From positions 2,594,326 to 2,658,325 of the forward strand of contig NZ_AP018288.1 of assembly GCF_002368335.1 (NCBI RefSeq): a stretch of 64,000 nucleotides of DNA, given 5' to 3'. This document shows, piece after piece, positions 56,901-64,000 of this stretch (positions are counted from its first letter, which is position 1; the number at the start of each line of letters is the position of its first letter). Below the pieces are notes generated by a model. That model ran no database searches, had not been told where the DNA came from, and worked only from the letters and a program-made list of their open reading frames with translations. The DNA is from Nostoc sp. NIES-4103. Its GTDB lineage: Bacteria > Cyanobacteriota > Cyanobacteriia > Cyanobacteriales > Nostocaceae. Both the position numbers and the translations under genes were made by a program.

Positions 56901-59354
56901 TTTGATGCCAAAGCCATAAAAGCTGAAGTATTACCTGTGCTAGGACTGTTTATTCTACACCGCAAATCTCACATTCAAGAAACACTATCAGTCTCCCAAG
57001 AAGGTTATGTTACTGCACTCGAAGTTGGCAACCCAGAGTTTGTTGGATATTCTGCCTATAGTTTTTGTTTTAATTCTTTTTGGTGTGGTCAGCCCCTAGC
57101 AACTTTAGAACAAGATGTACGTAGCTACTGTAATGGGTTGATGCAGTTGAACCAATTGACAACAGCTAATTACTGCCGGATTTTTTGGCAATCTATTTTA
57201 AATTTGCTCTTTGTTGGGGAGTATCCGGTTATTTTATCTGGGGAAGCTCTGCAAGAAAGTGAATTTCTGCCTTCGTTGCTGTCTGCCAATGACTTGATTG
57301 GAGTATATTTCTTTTATTTGTATAAGCTGCTGCTGTGTTTCTTATTTGGGGAAATAGAGCAAGCGGCAAACTATGCAGTTCAAGTCAGACAATATGCAAC
57401 TGCTGATGCTGGGTTGGTCAGTGAAGCTGTGTTTTATTTCTACGATTCTCTGATCATTTTGGCACAGTTGAGTCAACCTTCAGATGGGAAATCACAAGCA
57501 TTCTTCCAGGTAGAACAAAACCAAACACAACTGCAACAACACTGGGCGCACTATGCCCCGATGAATCATCAACACAAAGTTGATTTAGTAGCAGCTGAAA
57601 AATGCCGAGTATTGGGACAGAAAACAGCAGCCATTGAGTTATATGACTTGGCGATCGCCCAAGCTAAAGAAAACGGCTACATTCAAGAACAAGCCTTAGC
57701 TAACGAACTTGCTGCTAAGTTTTATCTGGCTTGGGGTAAGGAAAAGGTGGCCGCAGGCTATATGCAGGAAGCCTACTACTGTTATTCCCGTTGGGGCGCA
57801 AAAGCTAAAGTCGCCCATTTAGAACAACAATATCCGCAACTACTAGCGGCTATTCTCCAACCAAGTAACTTTGCCATCACATCTGAGGCAACTATCGCGT
57901 CAAGTCTGATGAAGAGCATCAGTAGCGGCCAAAATTTGTGGTTAGATTTTCTAACAGTGATGAAAGCAGCGCAAGCCATCTCCCAAGAAATTGAATTAGA
58001 GAAACTGTTAACGAGCTTAATGCAGATTGCCATCGCTAATGCCGGCGCACAAATCGGTCATTTCATCCTGCGCCAAGATGAACAATGGTTAGTCGTTGCT
58101 CAAGCCGATCAACAACGAGCAAAAACTTTAGAAATTCCGCTAGATAGATACCAAGAAATCCCCCAGAGTTTGATTTATGCAGTGACACGGAATCAACAGA
58201 CGGCTGTGTTTGAAAACTTGAGCGATTCAGTGCAATTTGCAGGCGATCGCTATATTATGACTTACCAGCCCAAATCAGTTTTGTGTACTCCCATTAGTCG
58301 GCAAGGAAAACTCATCGGGATTTTGTACTTAGAAAATAACTTAACTACGGCTGCTTTTAGTAGCGATCGCATCGAGATTCTACAACTTCTCACCAGCCAA
58401 GCCGCCATCTCTTTGGAAAATGCCCGTTTGTATCAACAAGTCGAAAACTATTCCCATACTCTAGAAGCAGAGGTAGAGCTAAAAACCCACGCTCTCAACC
58501 AAAAAGCCCAAGATTTAGAGCAAACCTTGAAGAAATTGCAACAAACTCAAGCGCAATTGATACATAGCGAGAAAATGTCATCCCTAGGTCAATTAGTAGC
58601 TGGTATTGCTCACGAAATTAACAATCCAGTTAATTTTATTAAGGGTAATATCACGCATACAAAAAGTTATATCGCAGACATGATCAGTTTGTTAACACTG
58701 TATCAGCAAGAATATCCCCAACCTAGTGCAGTGATTCAAGCCAAAAACAAAGAAATTGACCTTGATTTTCTATTTGAGGATATCAATCAAATTTTAGAAT
58801 CTATGAAAGTAGGCAGCGATCGTATTAGCCAAATTGTCTTGAGTTTACGCAACTTTTCTCGCTTGGATGAAGCAGAATTCAAAGCTGTAGACTTACACAG
58901 TGGCATTGAAAGCACGCTGTTAATTTTGCACAATCGCTTACAAGCCTCTGGAAATAAACCCCAAGTGCGTGTGGTTAAGGAATATGGCAACTTACCTCTG
59001 GTGAATTGTTATCCTAGCCAGCTAAATCAAGTTTTCCTAAATATTATCAACAATGCCATTGATGCGATTCGAGATCATCCCGAAAGCAGTCAAAACCCGG
59101 AAATTCGGATTCGCACTGAAGTCATAAACAGTAAACAATTACGAATTGCGATCGCCAATACAGGTAGTACGATTCCTGTGAGTCTTCAAGACCGTATTTT
59201 TGACCCGTTTTTTACCACAAAACCCATCGGTCGTGGTACTGGTTTGGGATTATTTGTCAGCTATTCAATTATCCAACAACATGGCGGCACTTTGACTTTG
59301 CGATCGCAGCTAACAGAGCAAACAGAATTTGAGATTGTTCTCCCTATTTGTTAA
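53949..59354 (+). CDS. Ser/Thr kinase / AAA ATPase / GAF / histidine kinase fusion
   Basis: The 1801-residue protein combines a eukaryotic-type Ser/Thr kinase with a bacterial histidine kinase. The N-terminal kinase (about 10-270) has VIHKDIKPANIL (HRD variant HKD) and LIDFS in place of DFG. It is followed by an AAA_16-type ATPase (about 305-560; P-loop GFSGIGKTA), a long helical TPR-like region (about 690-1270), GAF (about 1340-1490), coiled coil, HisKA with AHEINNP (His near 1554) and HATPase_c with GRGTGLGLF. This architecture is common in filamentous cyanobacteria and has been tied to stress and nitrogen responses in some strains, but the signal here is unknown. It is a single gene beginning at ATG. 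Confidence 0.93.
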   Translation: MSIASQTPIIAGYQISSQLYAGSRTRVYRAIREQEALAVVIKLLTSKYPSFNELLQFRHQYTISKNLNIPGIIHPLSLETYGNGYILVMEDRGEISLREYIQSTTLSLVEFLAIAIQLTDVIHSLHQNRVIHKDIKPANILIHPQTKQIQLIDFSIASLLPKETQEIKSPNVLEGTLAYISPEQTGRMNRGIDYRSDFYSLGVTFYELLTGELPFICDDPMELVHCHIAKIPTALGNREEIPQVVSDIVMKLMAKNAEDRYQSALGLKHDLENCLYQLKDTGKITNFEIGQWDVYDRFIIKERLYGREAEVQTLLDAFERVANGTSEMMLVAGFSGIGKTAVVNEVHKPITRQQGYFIKGKFDQFNRNIPLSAFVQVLRDLMGQLLSESDAHLAQWKTKILEAVGENGQILIEVIPELERIIGQQPSVPELSPTAAQNRFNLLFQKFIDVFTTKEHPLVIFLDDLQWADSASLQLIKLLMQDNSYLLLLGAYRDNEVSPAHPFILTVEELKKAQKTVNTITLSPLALNDTNQLVADTLHCTTQRSRPLTELIDRKTQGNPFFITQFLKALHEDGQIKFNCDQGYWECDIVQINALSLTEDVVEFMAQQLQKLPKATQQVLKLAACIGNQFDLATLAIVCEQSQVDTAAALWKALQEGLILPQSQLYKFYLSHEQADANTSNIENVTYRFLHDRVQQAAYSLIPEKQKQTTHYHIGQLLLQKISPKARVERIFEVVNQLNYGTALITEKSEREELAQLNLTACRKAKSATAYQAAREYVTVGLSLLGEKAWQQQYQITLAFHELAAELAWLCGDFEMMENFIEIVIEHTHSQLEKVNVYRIRIQANSSQNRLGEAVAIGTQILQQLGVTFPETPTNTDIQQAIEEISELIGDREIADLIHLKTMADVEKLAIIQIANSIFPAAFNFGSPIFPLLVSLSVKLSVQYGNTSTSGYSYACYGITLCSLLQDVNTATKFAQLALNIIAKFDAKAIKAEVLPVLGLFILHRKSHIQETLSVSQEGYVTALEVGNPEFVGYSAYSFCFNSFWCGQPLATLEQDVRSYCNGLMQLNQLTTANYCRIFWQSILNLLFVGEYPVILSGEALQESEFLPSLLSANDLIGVYFFYLYKLLLCFLFGEIEQAANYAVQVRQYATADAGLVSEAVFYFYDSLIILAQLSQPSDGKSQAFFQVEQNQTQLQQHWAHYAPMNHQHKVDLVAAEKCRVLGQKTAAIELYDLAIAQAKENGYIQEQALANELAAKFYLAWGKEKVAAGYMQEAYYCYSRWGAKAKVAHLEQQYPQLLAAILQPSNFAITSEATIASSLMKSISSGQNLWLDFLTVMKAAQAISQEIELEKLLTSLMQIAIANAGAQIGHFILRQDEQWLVVAQADQQRAKTLEIPLDRYQEIPQSLIYAVTRNQQTAVFENLSDSVQFAGDRYIMTYQPKSVLCTPISRQGKLIGILYLENNLTTAAFSSDRIEILQLLTSQAAISLENARLYQQVENYSHTLEAEVELKTHALNQKAQDLEQTLKKLQQTQAQLIHSEKMSSLGQLVAGIAHEINNPVNFIKGNITHTKSYIADMISLLTLYQQEYPQPSAVIQAKNKEIDLDFLFEDINQILESMKVGSDRISQIVLSLRNFSRLDEAEFKAVDLHSGIESTLLILHNRLQASGNKPQVRVVKEYGNLPLVNCYPSQLNQVFLNIINNAIDAIRDHPESSQNPEIRIRTEVINSKQLRIAIANTGSTIPVSLQDRIFDPFFTTKPIGRGTGLGLFVSYSIIQQHGGTLTLRSQLTEQTEFEIVLPIC

Positions 59355-59487
59355 ACAACTATAAAGATGTGCATCCCTACTGTTGTAAATTAATTTCTTG
59401 AAAATGTTCAGAGGATTTGTGAAGCCTGGCTGTATCTGGTTGAGCTACTTGATCATTAACTTGAATATGAATGACAAATGATAGTGT

Positions 59488-60447
59488 TCAACTTGGATGC
59501 ACACTAGCTTCTTGGGAAGCTAGAAAAGTTTTGATCATTTTAACTATTTGTTGTTTCTCTTCAAATCCAGAACTATATACACTACTCAAAGGTACGCTTT
59601 CACCAGATGCTAACATTAAGGTAACTCGATAAGCAAAGCCACCTTCGTCAGAATCAGAACTTTCGACTTTAATATCAACAATTTCATTTAATGAGTATTG
59701 AAAAACTGTTTTTCCCAATTTTCCAAACCATCTGTAGTGGCTGAGAGTTAAAATATTTGATTCTTTATCAAGATTACAATTAATAAATGAGCTTGCAGCT
59801 ATTAACAATAAACTTAATAAAAACCAAAATAAAGTTAATCCACTAGCAGTATAAAATGTTAATATATCATCTTGCTTAACTATTAAATTTCTTTCTAAAG
59901 GTTCTGCTAAAAAACGCTTAATTGTTAATATTATATATTCTGCTTTTTCTTGAAAATAATGGCTGTAAGTCTTTCGTCTAAACGGAACGCTGTCCGTATT
60001 AGTTAATAACATAACTTGATATTTGTATGTGATTTTTCCATCTTTATCAGTCTTTGTTTGCTTGTCTAAACGAACTCCAATTAATCCAGAAACTTGTTTT
60101 TGGCTTTTTTGATGACCCAAAAAATCAAATTCCATCAGTTGACATATGACTGACGAAGCTTTCTGTCCAATATCTGTGCTAATACTTGAAGTATGTAAAT
60201 TTTGAGGAACGCGATCGCAATTAAGTTGTGTGACAGGAATAATGGTGAAAGTTGCACAGAAAAATATTACCCCTATTTGTCCAAAAAACAACCCAAGAAA
60301 TCTAAGTAACTTAGGCTGAATAGTAAAATTAAGTTTATTTTGTGTTTGTTCATGAATTTTTATATATTTACCTTTCAGTAAATACCAAAATAAACCCAAA
60401 TTGAAAATTAATAATCCATCTCCTAATAAAGAAGCTTTATCTTCCAT
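59488..60447 (-). CDS. conserved membrane protein with duplicated PH-like segment (function unknown)
   Basis: I do not recognise a named family. The 319-residue protein has hydrophobic helices at about 11-23, 51-71 and 203-222. The 141-182 segment (YKYQVMLLTNTDSVPF to TIKRFLA) and the 272-311 segment (FAYRVTLMLASGESVPL to MIKTFLA) are clearly similar, so there is an internal duplication. Each copy lies next to membrane helices, and the second follows a region (NILTLSHYRWFGKLGKTVF) like bacterial PH-type membrane proteins. This suggests a structural or lipid-associated role, but no function can be assigned. A single gene, convergent with the large kinase. Confidence 0.6.
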   Translation of the reverse strand: MEDKASLLGDGLLIFNLGLFWYLLKGKYIKIHEQTQNKLNFTIQPKLLRFLGLFFGQIGVIFFCATFTIIPVTQLNCDRVPQNLHTSSISTDIGQKASSVICQLMEFDFLGHQKSQKQVSGLIGVRLDKQTKTDKDGKITYKYQVMLLTNTDSVPFRRKTYSHYFQEKAEYIILTIKRFLAEPLERNLIVKQDDILTFYTASGLTLFWFLLSLLLIAASSFINCNLDKESNILTLSHYRWFGKLGKTVFQYSLNEIVDIKVESSDSDEGGFAYRVTLMLASGESVPLSSVYSSGFEEKQQIVKMIKTFLASQEASVHPS

Positions 60448-60560
60448 ATTTTGTAAGAAAATATCATTCTTGCTCTATTATTCATGCAAATAAAAAATGT
60501 CAATTTTCTCAAATTTAGAACATATTCAAACATCAAAACCCAGACTCTAACTGTCTTCCT

Positions 60561-60595
60561 GAATTACGAATTACGAATTACGAATTACGAATTAG
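60561..60595. repeat. GAATTAC heptamer array
   Basis: Five consecutive 7-base units, the last ending AATTAG, sit directly before the stop of the pentapeptide gene. They are the same unit (other strand) as at 47381-47422. Confidence 0.8.
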
Positions 60596-60601
60596 TATAA
60601 C

Positions 60602-61126
60602 CTAGCGACACCCCAAACTATCTCGTGTTGACACACCTGTAACTGGATTTATGCCATCTGCTTTTTCACACAGTAAAGACACTTGATAACGGTCAATCAA
60701 AGCATCTGTAAAATCAGCACCAGAAATGTCAGCATCATAAAAGCGGCTGCGTGTCAAAGTTGCTTCTGTAAAAATAGTATTTTTCAGGTTTGCACCATCC
60801 AAAGTAGCACGGTCAACTAAAGCACCAGTTAAATTAGCGCCTTCTAAATTGGCTTTTAATAAAACTCCCTTGGTTAGAATTGCGTTGGTTAAATTTGCTC
60901 CTTGAAAATTTGCACCCCGCATTTCCGCAGCCACAAAAGTCCCACCAGCTAAGTTAGCGCCCTGAAAGTCACGATTTTCTAGATTGATGTTGCTGTAGTT
61001 GATTGAGTTTAATTGAGCAAAAGCTGGTTTGGGATTAATAATTATCCAAAACCAAGCCAAAAGCAAAATTACAATTAAACTAAACAATTTGAGTAAAATC
61101 TTTTTCATAACTTTATTTTTTGTCAT
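60602..61126 (-). CDS. pentapeptide-repeat protein, probably thylakoid-lumenal or periplasmic
   Basis: The 174-residue protein has an N-terminal hydrophobic signal (about 8-34, LLKLFSLIVILLLAWFWIII). About 16 pentapeptide repeats of the A(D/N)LXX type follow (about 47-145; GANFQGANLTNAIL, LEGANLTGALVDRA), forming a right-handed beta-helix. The conserved end LCEKADGINPVTGVSTRDSLGC is shared with lumenal pentapeptide proteins of cyanobacteria and plants. The biochemical role is unknown. Translation may begin at Met1 or at Met7 (61108), the latter leaving a more standard signal peptide. Confidence 0.8.
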   Translation of the reverse strand: MTKNKVMKKILLKLFSLIVILLLAWFWIIINPKPAFAQLNSINYSNINLENRDFQGANLAGGTFVAAEMRGANFQGANLTNAILTKGVLLKANLEGANLTGALVDRATLDGANLKNTIFTEATLTRSRFYDADISGADFTDALIDRYQVSLLCEKADGINPVTGVSTRDSLGCR

Positions 61127-61179
61127 TAGTCATTTGTCCTTTGTCCTTTGACTATTGACTCTTGACTAATGACTAATGA

Positions 61180-62703
61180 CTATTTCCAATCTTTACCAAT
61201 ACGAATTGTGATATCAGATTCCAAATCACCAGTAGCTGCTACTTCTAGTTGACCTAAGCCGAGAATTTTTTGTAATTCAATTCCTGGCTGTTGCTTTCCT
61301 TTGCGAAGGATAATCTGAGTTTGGCGTTGGGTATCTGGCCAATCCGATACTGTGTAAATATTTTTAAAGCCTTTCTGTTTGAGATAGGCAATAACTTTTT
61401 CAGTAACTTGAGGTTGATTGGAAGCATTTTGAATAGCAATTTTGAGGTTAGAAACTGGACGTGCATCTTGTTTAAGTCCAGGAACGTCTACCCCAACATA
61501 ATTATTCAGTAAACTTTGTTGTCCTGTTAAATTTAGCCAGTAACTATCGGGGTCTTTACTCAAACGGCTGAATATACCAGGCAACATGGTCATTTGGAAA
61601 TTATCCCGCTCTAAATTCACGGAAAAATTCACCAAAGCCATCATTTCTTCTATCTTGAGGTTGGTGTCAAAATATTTCCGCATGATGCGGGTTAATTGGG
61701 GCAACCTGGGTAAAACGGTAGGACTATTCAGACGTTGGAGTAATGCAGCTACTAGTGCTTGCTGTCGCTGTACTCTTGGTAGATCCCCCTGTCCTGGTTC
61801 ACGCCACCTGGCAAACTGTTGTGCTTGTTCACCGTTGATGGTTTGCCAGCCGCTAACTAAATTCATCGGCTGTCCACTGCTAGAGTCTCGGTATTCCATT
61901 GTTTCAGGAACAAAGACCTCTACCCCACCTAACTGATCGACTAACTCCCTCAAGCCACTGGTGGAGATACGGACGTAGCGGTCTATAGGCGCATTGTTGA
62001 GAGTACGGCTGACTACCCGTGCTGCTAAGACTGGCCCGCCTTGGGCATTGGCTTCGGATACCTTAGTTAATCCCTTTTCTGGGATGGCAATCATTGTATC
62101 CCTGGGAATAGAAAGTACCCGCATGGATTTGTCGCTGGGGTTGAGTCTGACCAGCAACATGCTGTCGCTTTTGCCTGCAAAACTCTCTGGTGAACCATCA
62201 ACAGTACCCCTGACTGGTTCAATCCCCATAATCAGGATATTCATTGGGCGTGATAGCTGGTATTGGGAAATTTTTCCCCATAATTCCCCTGGCAATGGCA
62301 TTTTTTGCTCATCTTTACCAGCAAATCCTAATTCTTCATCTGTTTTATCCAGATTGCTCCATAAGGGAGTCCACAGCGCCAAGGTTGATACCAACAGCCC
62401 AGATAAGACAATGCCGACGACAACTGTCAAAATCCACAGTAGCCATCGAGGCATGGTTAAGCCCAATCTCTCGTAAAGCTCGTTGGGGATAGCACTGACA
62501 GACTCTACGACACTACGGTGGGTATTTGCTTGCTGTGGTGGTGCTTCTAAATCTGAAGCTGGTACAGTTTGCAGCGTTCCCTGAGTTTCTGGCACTTGTA
62601 TTTGCTGAGGTTTTACCTCCAGATCCAATTCTGGTATCTGTTGAGGTGTAACTGGATTTTTCGACCACTGAAATTGTTTAATCACTATTATCTCCCCACT
62701 CAA
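61180..62703 (-). CDS. LytR-CpsA-Psr (LCP) family glycopolymer ligase
   Basis: The 507-residue protein has a cytoplasmic N-terminus rich in Pro/Gln (about 1-80) and one membrane helix (about 88-112). The LCP catalytic domain follows (about 150-330) with NILIMGIEPVRG, SDSMLLVRLNP and SIPRDTMI (Arg/Asp that bind the pyrophosphate lipid). A LytR_C-type domain lies at about 410-500. LCP enzymes transfer glycopolymers from lipid carriers to peptidoglycan or other acceptors outside the membrane; in cyanobacteria the polymer is not known. It is divergent from manC, which makes sugar nucleotide. TGACTAT heptamers adjoin its stop. Confidence 0.9.
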   Translation of the reverse strand: MSGEIIVIKQFQWSKNPVTPQQIPELDLEVKPQQIQVPETQGTLQTVPASDLEAPPQQANTHRSVVESVSAIPNELYERLGLTMPRWLLWILTVVVGIVLSGLLVSTLALWTPLWSNLDKTDEELGFAGKDEQKMPLPGELWGKISQYQLSRPMNILIMGIEPVRGTVDGSPESFAGKSDSMLLVRLNPSDKSMRVLSIPRDTMIAIPEKGLTKVSEANAQGGPVLAARVVSRTLNNAPIDRYVRISTSGLRELVDQLGGVEVFVPETMEYRDSSSGQPMNLVSGWQTINGEQAQQFARWREPGQGDLPRVQRQQALVAALLQRLNSPTVLPRLPQLTRIMRKYFDTNLKIEEMMALVNFSVNLERDNFQMTMLPGIFSRLSKDPDSYWLNLTGQQSLLNNYVGVDVPGLKQDARPVSNLKIAIQNASNQPQVTEKVIAYLKQKGFKNIYTVSDWPDTQRQTQIILRKGKQQPGIELQKILGLGQLEVAATGDLESDITIRIGKDWK

Positions 62704-62801
62704 CCACTCCCTAAAAGTATGTTAATGCAAGCTACAAATCTTGCCAGAGGAAAAGCTCACTGTACACTATGTATTGTTCTTCAGTATGTGTGTATGACAA
62801 C

Positions 62802-63866
62802 ATGAGTAGTTATTTGTTCCCAGTAATCCTTGCCGGAGGCAAAGGTGAGCGTTTTTGGCCTTTAAGTCGCCAAGATCGACCTAAGCAATTTTTAAGTCTT
62901 GATGGTAGCTCTAGAAGTCTATTACAAGCAACTGCCGATCGACTGTTATCCATTGGAGGAAATTGGGAGTCCTTGTGGGTCATCACCTCTAGTCAAATAG
63001 CTGAAGGAGTACGCCAACAGCTACCCGAACTACCATCTCAAAATTTATTGATTGAGTCGCAGGGTAGAGACACCGCCGCAGCCGTTGCTTGGGCAAGCTT
63101 GGAAATCAAGAAGCGTTATGGAGAAGACGCTATCATCGGCTTTTTCCCCTCAGACCACTGGATAGCTAACGAAAAGGCGTTTGCACGTACCTTAAGTGCT
63201 GCTAGTGAGCTGGCGGCAACCAAAGAAGCGATTGTCACATTGGGGATCAAGCCTACTTTCCCATCAACCGGTTACGGCTACATTGAGCAAGGCGAAAAAA
63301 TTGGTAGCTTTAATGAGTTGCCAGCTTATCACGTTAACCGCTTTACTGAAAAGCCCAACCTGGAAACAGCAGAAACTTTTTTATCTACGGGTCGTTTTAG
63401 CTGGAATAGCGGTATGTTCGTGTTTAGGGCTGGGGTGGTTCTTAAAGAATTACACACCCATGCTCCAGAAATCATCGAACCTTTAGAACAACAGGGGCCT
63501 GATGTCTATCCCCAGTTACCTAAGAAGAGTATAGACTATGCACTCATGGAAAAGACTACTCTAGCATATGTCTTACCAGTAGAGTTTGGTTGGGATGATT
63601 TAGGTGATTGGAATGCGATCGAACGTTTACTGAAAAAAGAAGAGACTCCCAATGTAGAACTCGCTACTCATGTGGGATTGGATACGCAGGGGGCTATTGT
63701 TTACGCTACTAATCCAGAAGATGTAATTGTTACTATTGGTTTAGAGGATGTCGTGATTGTCCGCGATCGCAATGTCACTCTCATTGTTAATAAAAATCGC
63801 ACCCAGGAAATCAAGCTAGTTCTCAAAACCCTGCAAAACGATCCCCGATTTACTGAACTACTCTAA
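62802..63866 (+). CDS. manC: mannose-1-phosphate guanylyltransferase
   Basis: The enzyme makes GDP-mannose from GTP and mannose-1-phosphate for polysaccharides and fucose-derived sugars. The signature GGKGERFWPLSRQDRPKQF lies at 12-30 of the 354-residue protein, followed by FPSDHWI, FTEKPN and WNSGMF. It lacks the phosphomannose isomerase domain of bifunctional enzymes. The ATG at 62802 (MSSYLFPVILAGG) fits the family better than the in-frame ATG at 62769. It is divergent from the LCP gene, sharing a region of about 100 bases, which fits joint use in envelope polysaccharide synthesis. Confidence 0.93.
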   Translation: MSSYLFPVILAGGKGERFWPLSRQDRPKQFLSLDGSSRSLLQATADRLLSIGGNWESLWVITSSQIAEGVRQQLPELPSQNLLIESQGRDTAAAVAWASLEIKKRYGEDAIIGFFPSDHWIANEKAFARTLSAASELAATKEAIVTLGIKPTFPSTGYGYIEQGEKIGSFNELPAYHVNRFTEKPNLETAETFLSTGRFSWNSGMFVFRAGVVLKELHTHAPEIIEPLEQQGPDVYPQLPKKSIDYALMEKTTLAYVLPVEFGWDDLGDWNAIERLLKKEETPNVELATHVGLDTQGAIVYATNPEDVIVTIGLEDVVIVRDRNVTLIVNKNRTQEIKLVLKTLQNDPRFTELL

Positions 63867-63884
63867 ATGTAAAAGTTAAAACCC

Positions 63885-63951
63885 TTGGCAGAGGCTCAAA
63901 TGGATATTTATCTATTATAACTTGACTATCTCTAACTGAGCCTCTAGCCAA
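63885..63951. repeat. 14-bp inverted repeat after manC
   Basis: 63885-63898 pairs with 63937-63951 with a single-base bulge around a 38-base loop. No T-run follows on the plus strand, so it is either a weak terminator or a repeat. The remaining bases to 64000 are a run of GGGGGCAGG and GATGAGGGGG low-complexity DNA. Confidence 0.5.
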
Positions 63952-64000
63952 AAAAGTTGGGGGGCAGGGGGCAGGGGGGCAGGGAAGATGAGGGGGATGA

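Noticed and set aside
63885..63951. Rho-independent terminator after manC
   Set aside because: The inverted repeat is good, but the loop is long and an A-run rather than a T-run follows on the coding strand, so I list it only as a repeat.
1..64000. tRNA, rRNA or riboswitch genes
   Set aside because: I found no cloverleaf with a TTCRA-type arm and no recognised riboswitch core by eye. A covariance-model scan would be decisive.

Overview
This window is chromosomal DNA from a cyanobacterium, most likely a filamentous heterocyst-forming (Nostocales-type) strain. The reasons are a canonical psbA at the left edge, many GCGATCGC (HIP1) octamers, a complete bidirectional NiFe-hydrogenase (hox) cluster, large multi-domain signalling proteins, and intergenic DNA full of heptamer repeats, palindromes and MITE-like elements. 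The species cannot be named from the sequence alone. I saw no rRNA, tRNA, CRISPR array or prophage.

Layout. 0-2.5 kb: psbA with a clear terminator, then a PLP-dependent ACC deaminase/D-cysteine desulfhydrase homologue. 2.7-14.6 kb: two convergent giant calcium-binding exoprotein genes. One is DUF4347-cadherin-like-delta-60-RTX and contains a 663-codon internal duplication; the other is an almost pure RTX protein. 15.1-16.9 kb: a TnpB-only IS200/IS605-type element with structured flanks. 17.0-26.5 kb: a signalling island with three AAA-like (AAA_35-type) ATPases carrying three different C-termini (degenerate GGDEF, single membrane helix, CHASE2 plus membrane helices), a CYTH phosphatase, a truncated DUF928-like gene and an H-type lectin. 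26.8-31.8 kb: hisD, a GT4 glycosyltransferase and a flavin-dependent tryptophan-halogenase homologue. 32.5-39.5 kb: a very large hybrid histidine kinase translationally coupled to a REC-GGDEF diguanylate cyclase, facing a REC-PAS-histidine kinase whose receiver is a close paralogue of the cyclase's receiver.

40.0-50.5 kb, all on the minus strand: hoxE-hoxF-hoxU-hoxY-(CBS protein)-hoxH, then a broken HigA-type antitoxin gene, hoxW, and an acyl-CoA synthetase/GNAT fusion. HoxEFU is the NAD(P)H diaphorase, HoxYH the hydrogenase, and HoxW the protease that trims HoxH. 50.7-53.3 kb: an SH3-like secreted protein and the lipid II flippase MurJ. 53.9-59.4 kb: a Ser/Thr kinase-AAA-GAF-histidine kinase fusion. 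59.5-63.9 kb: a two-repeat membrane protein, a lumenal-type pentapeptide-repeat protein, an LCP cell-wall ligase and mannose-1-phosphate guanylyltransferase (envelope/polysaccharide functions).

A recurring theme is that short intergenic repeats have entered or truncated genes: an in-frame insert in hoxF, a (TCATCCCCC)n linker in the hybrid kinase, heptamers forming the hoxF C-terminus, and repeat DNA where the DUF928-like gene stops. The best candidates for something undescribed are the AAA-like ATPase/CHASE2/CYTH/H-lectin island and the duplicated 2 x 7-repeat exoprotein. Neither can be proven from sequence alone.
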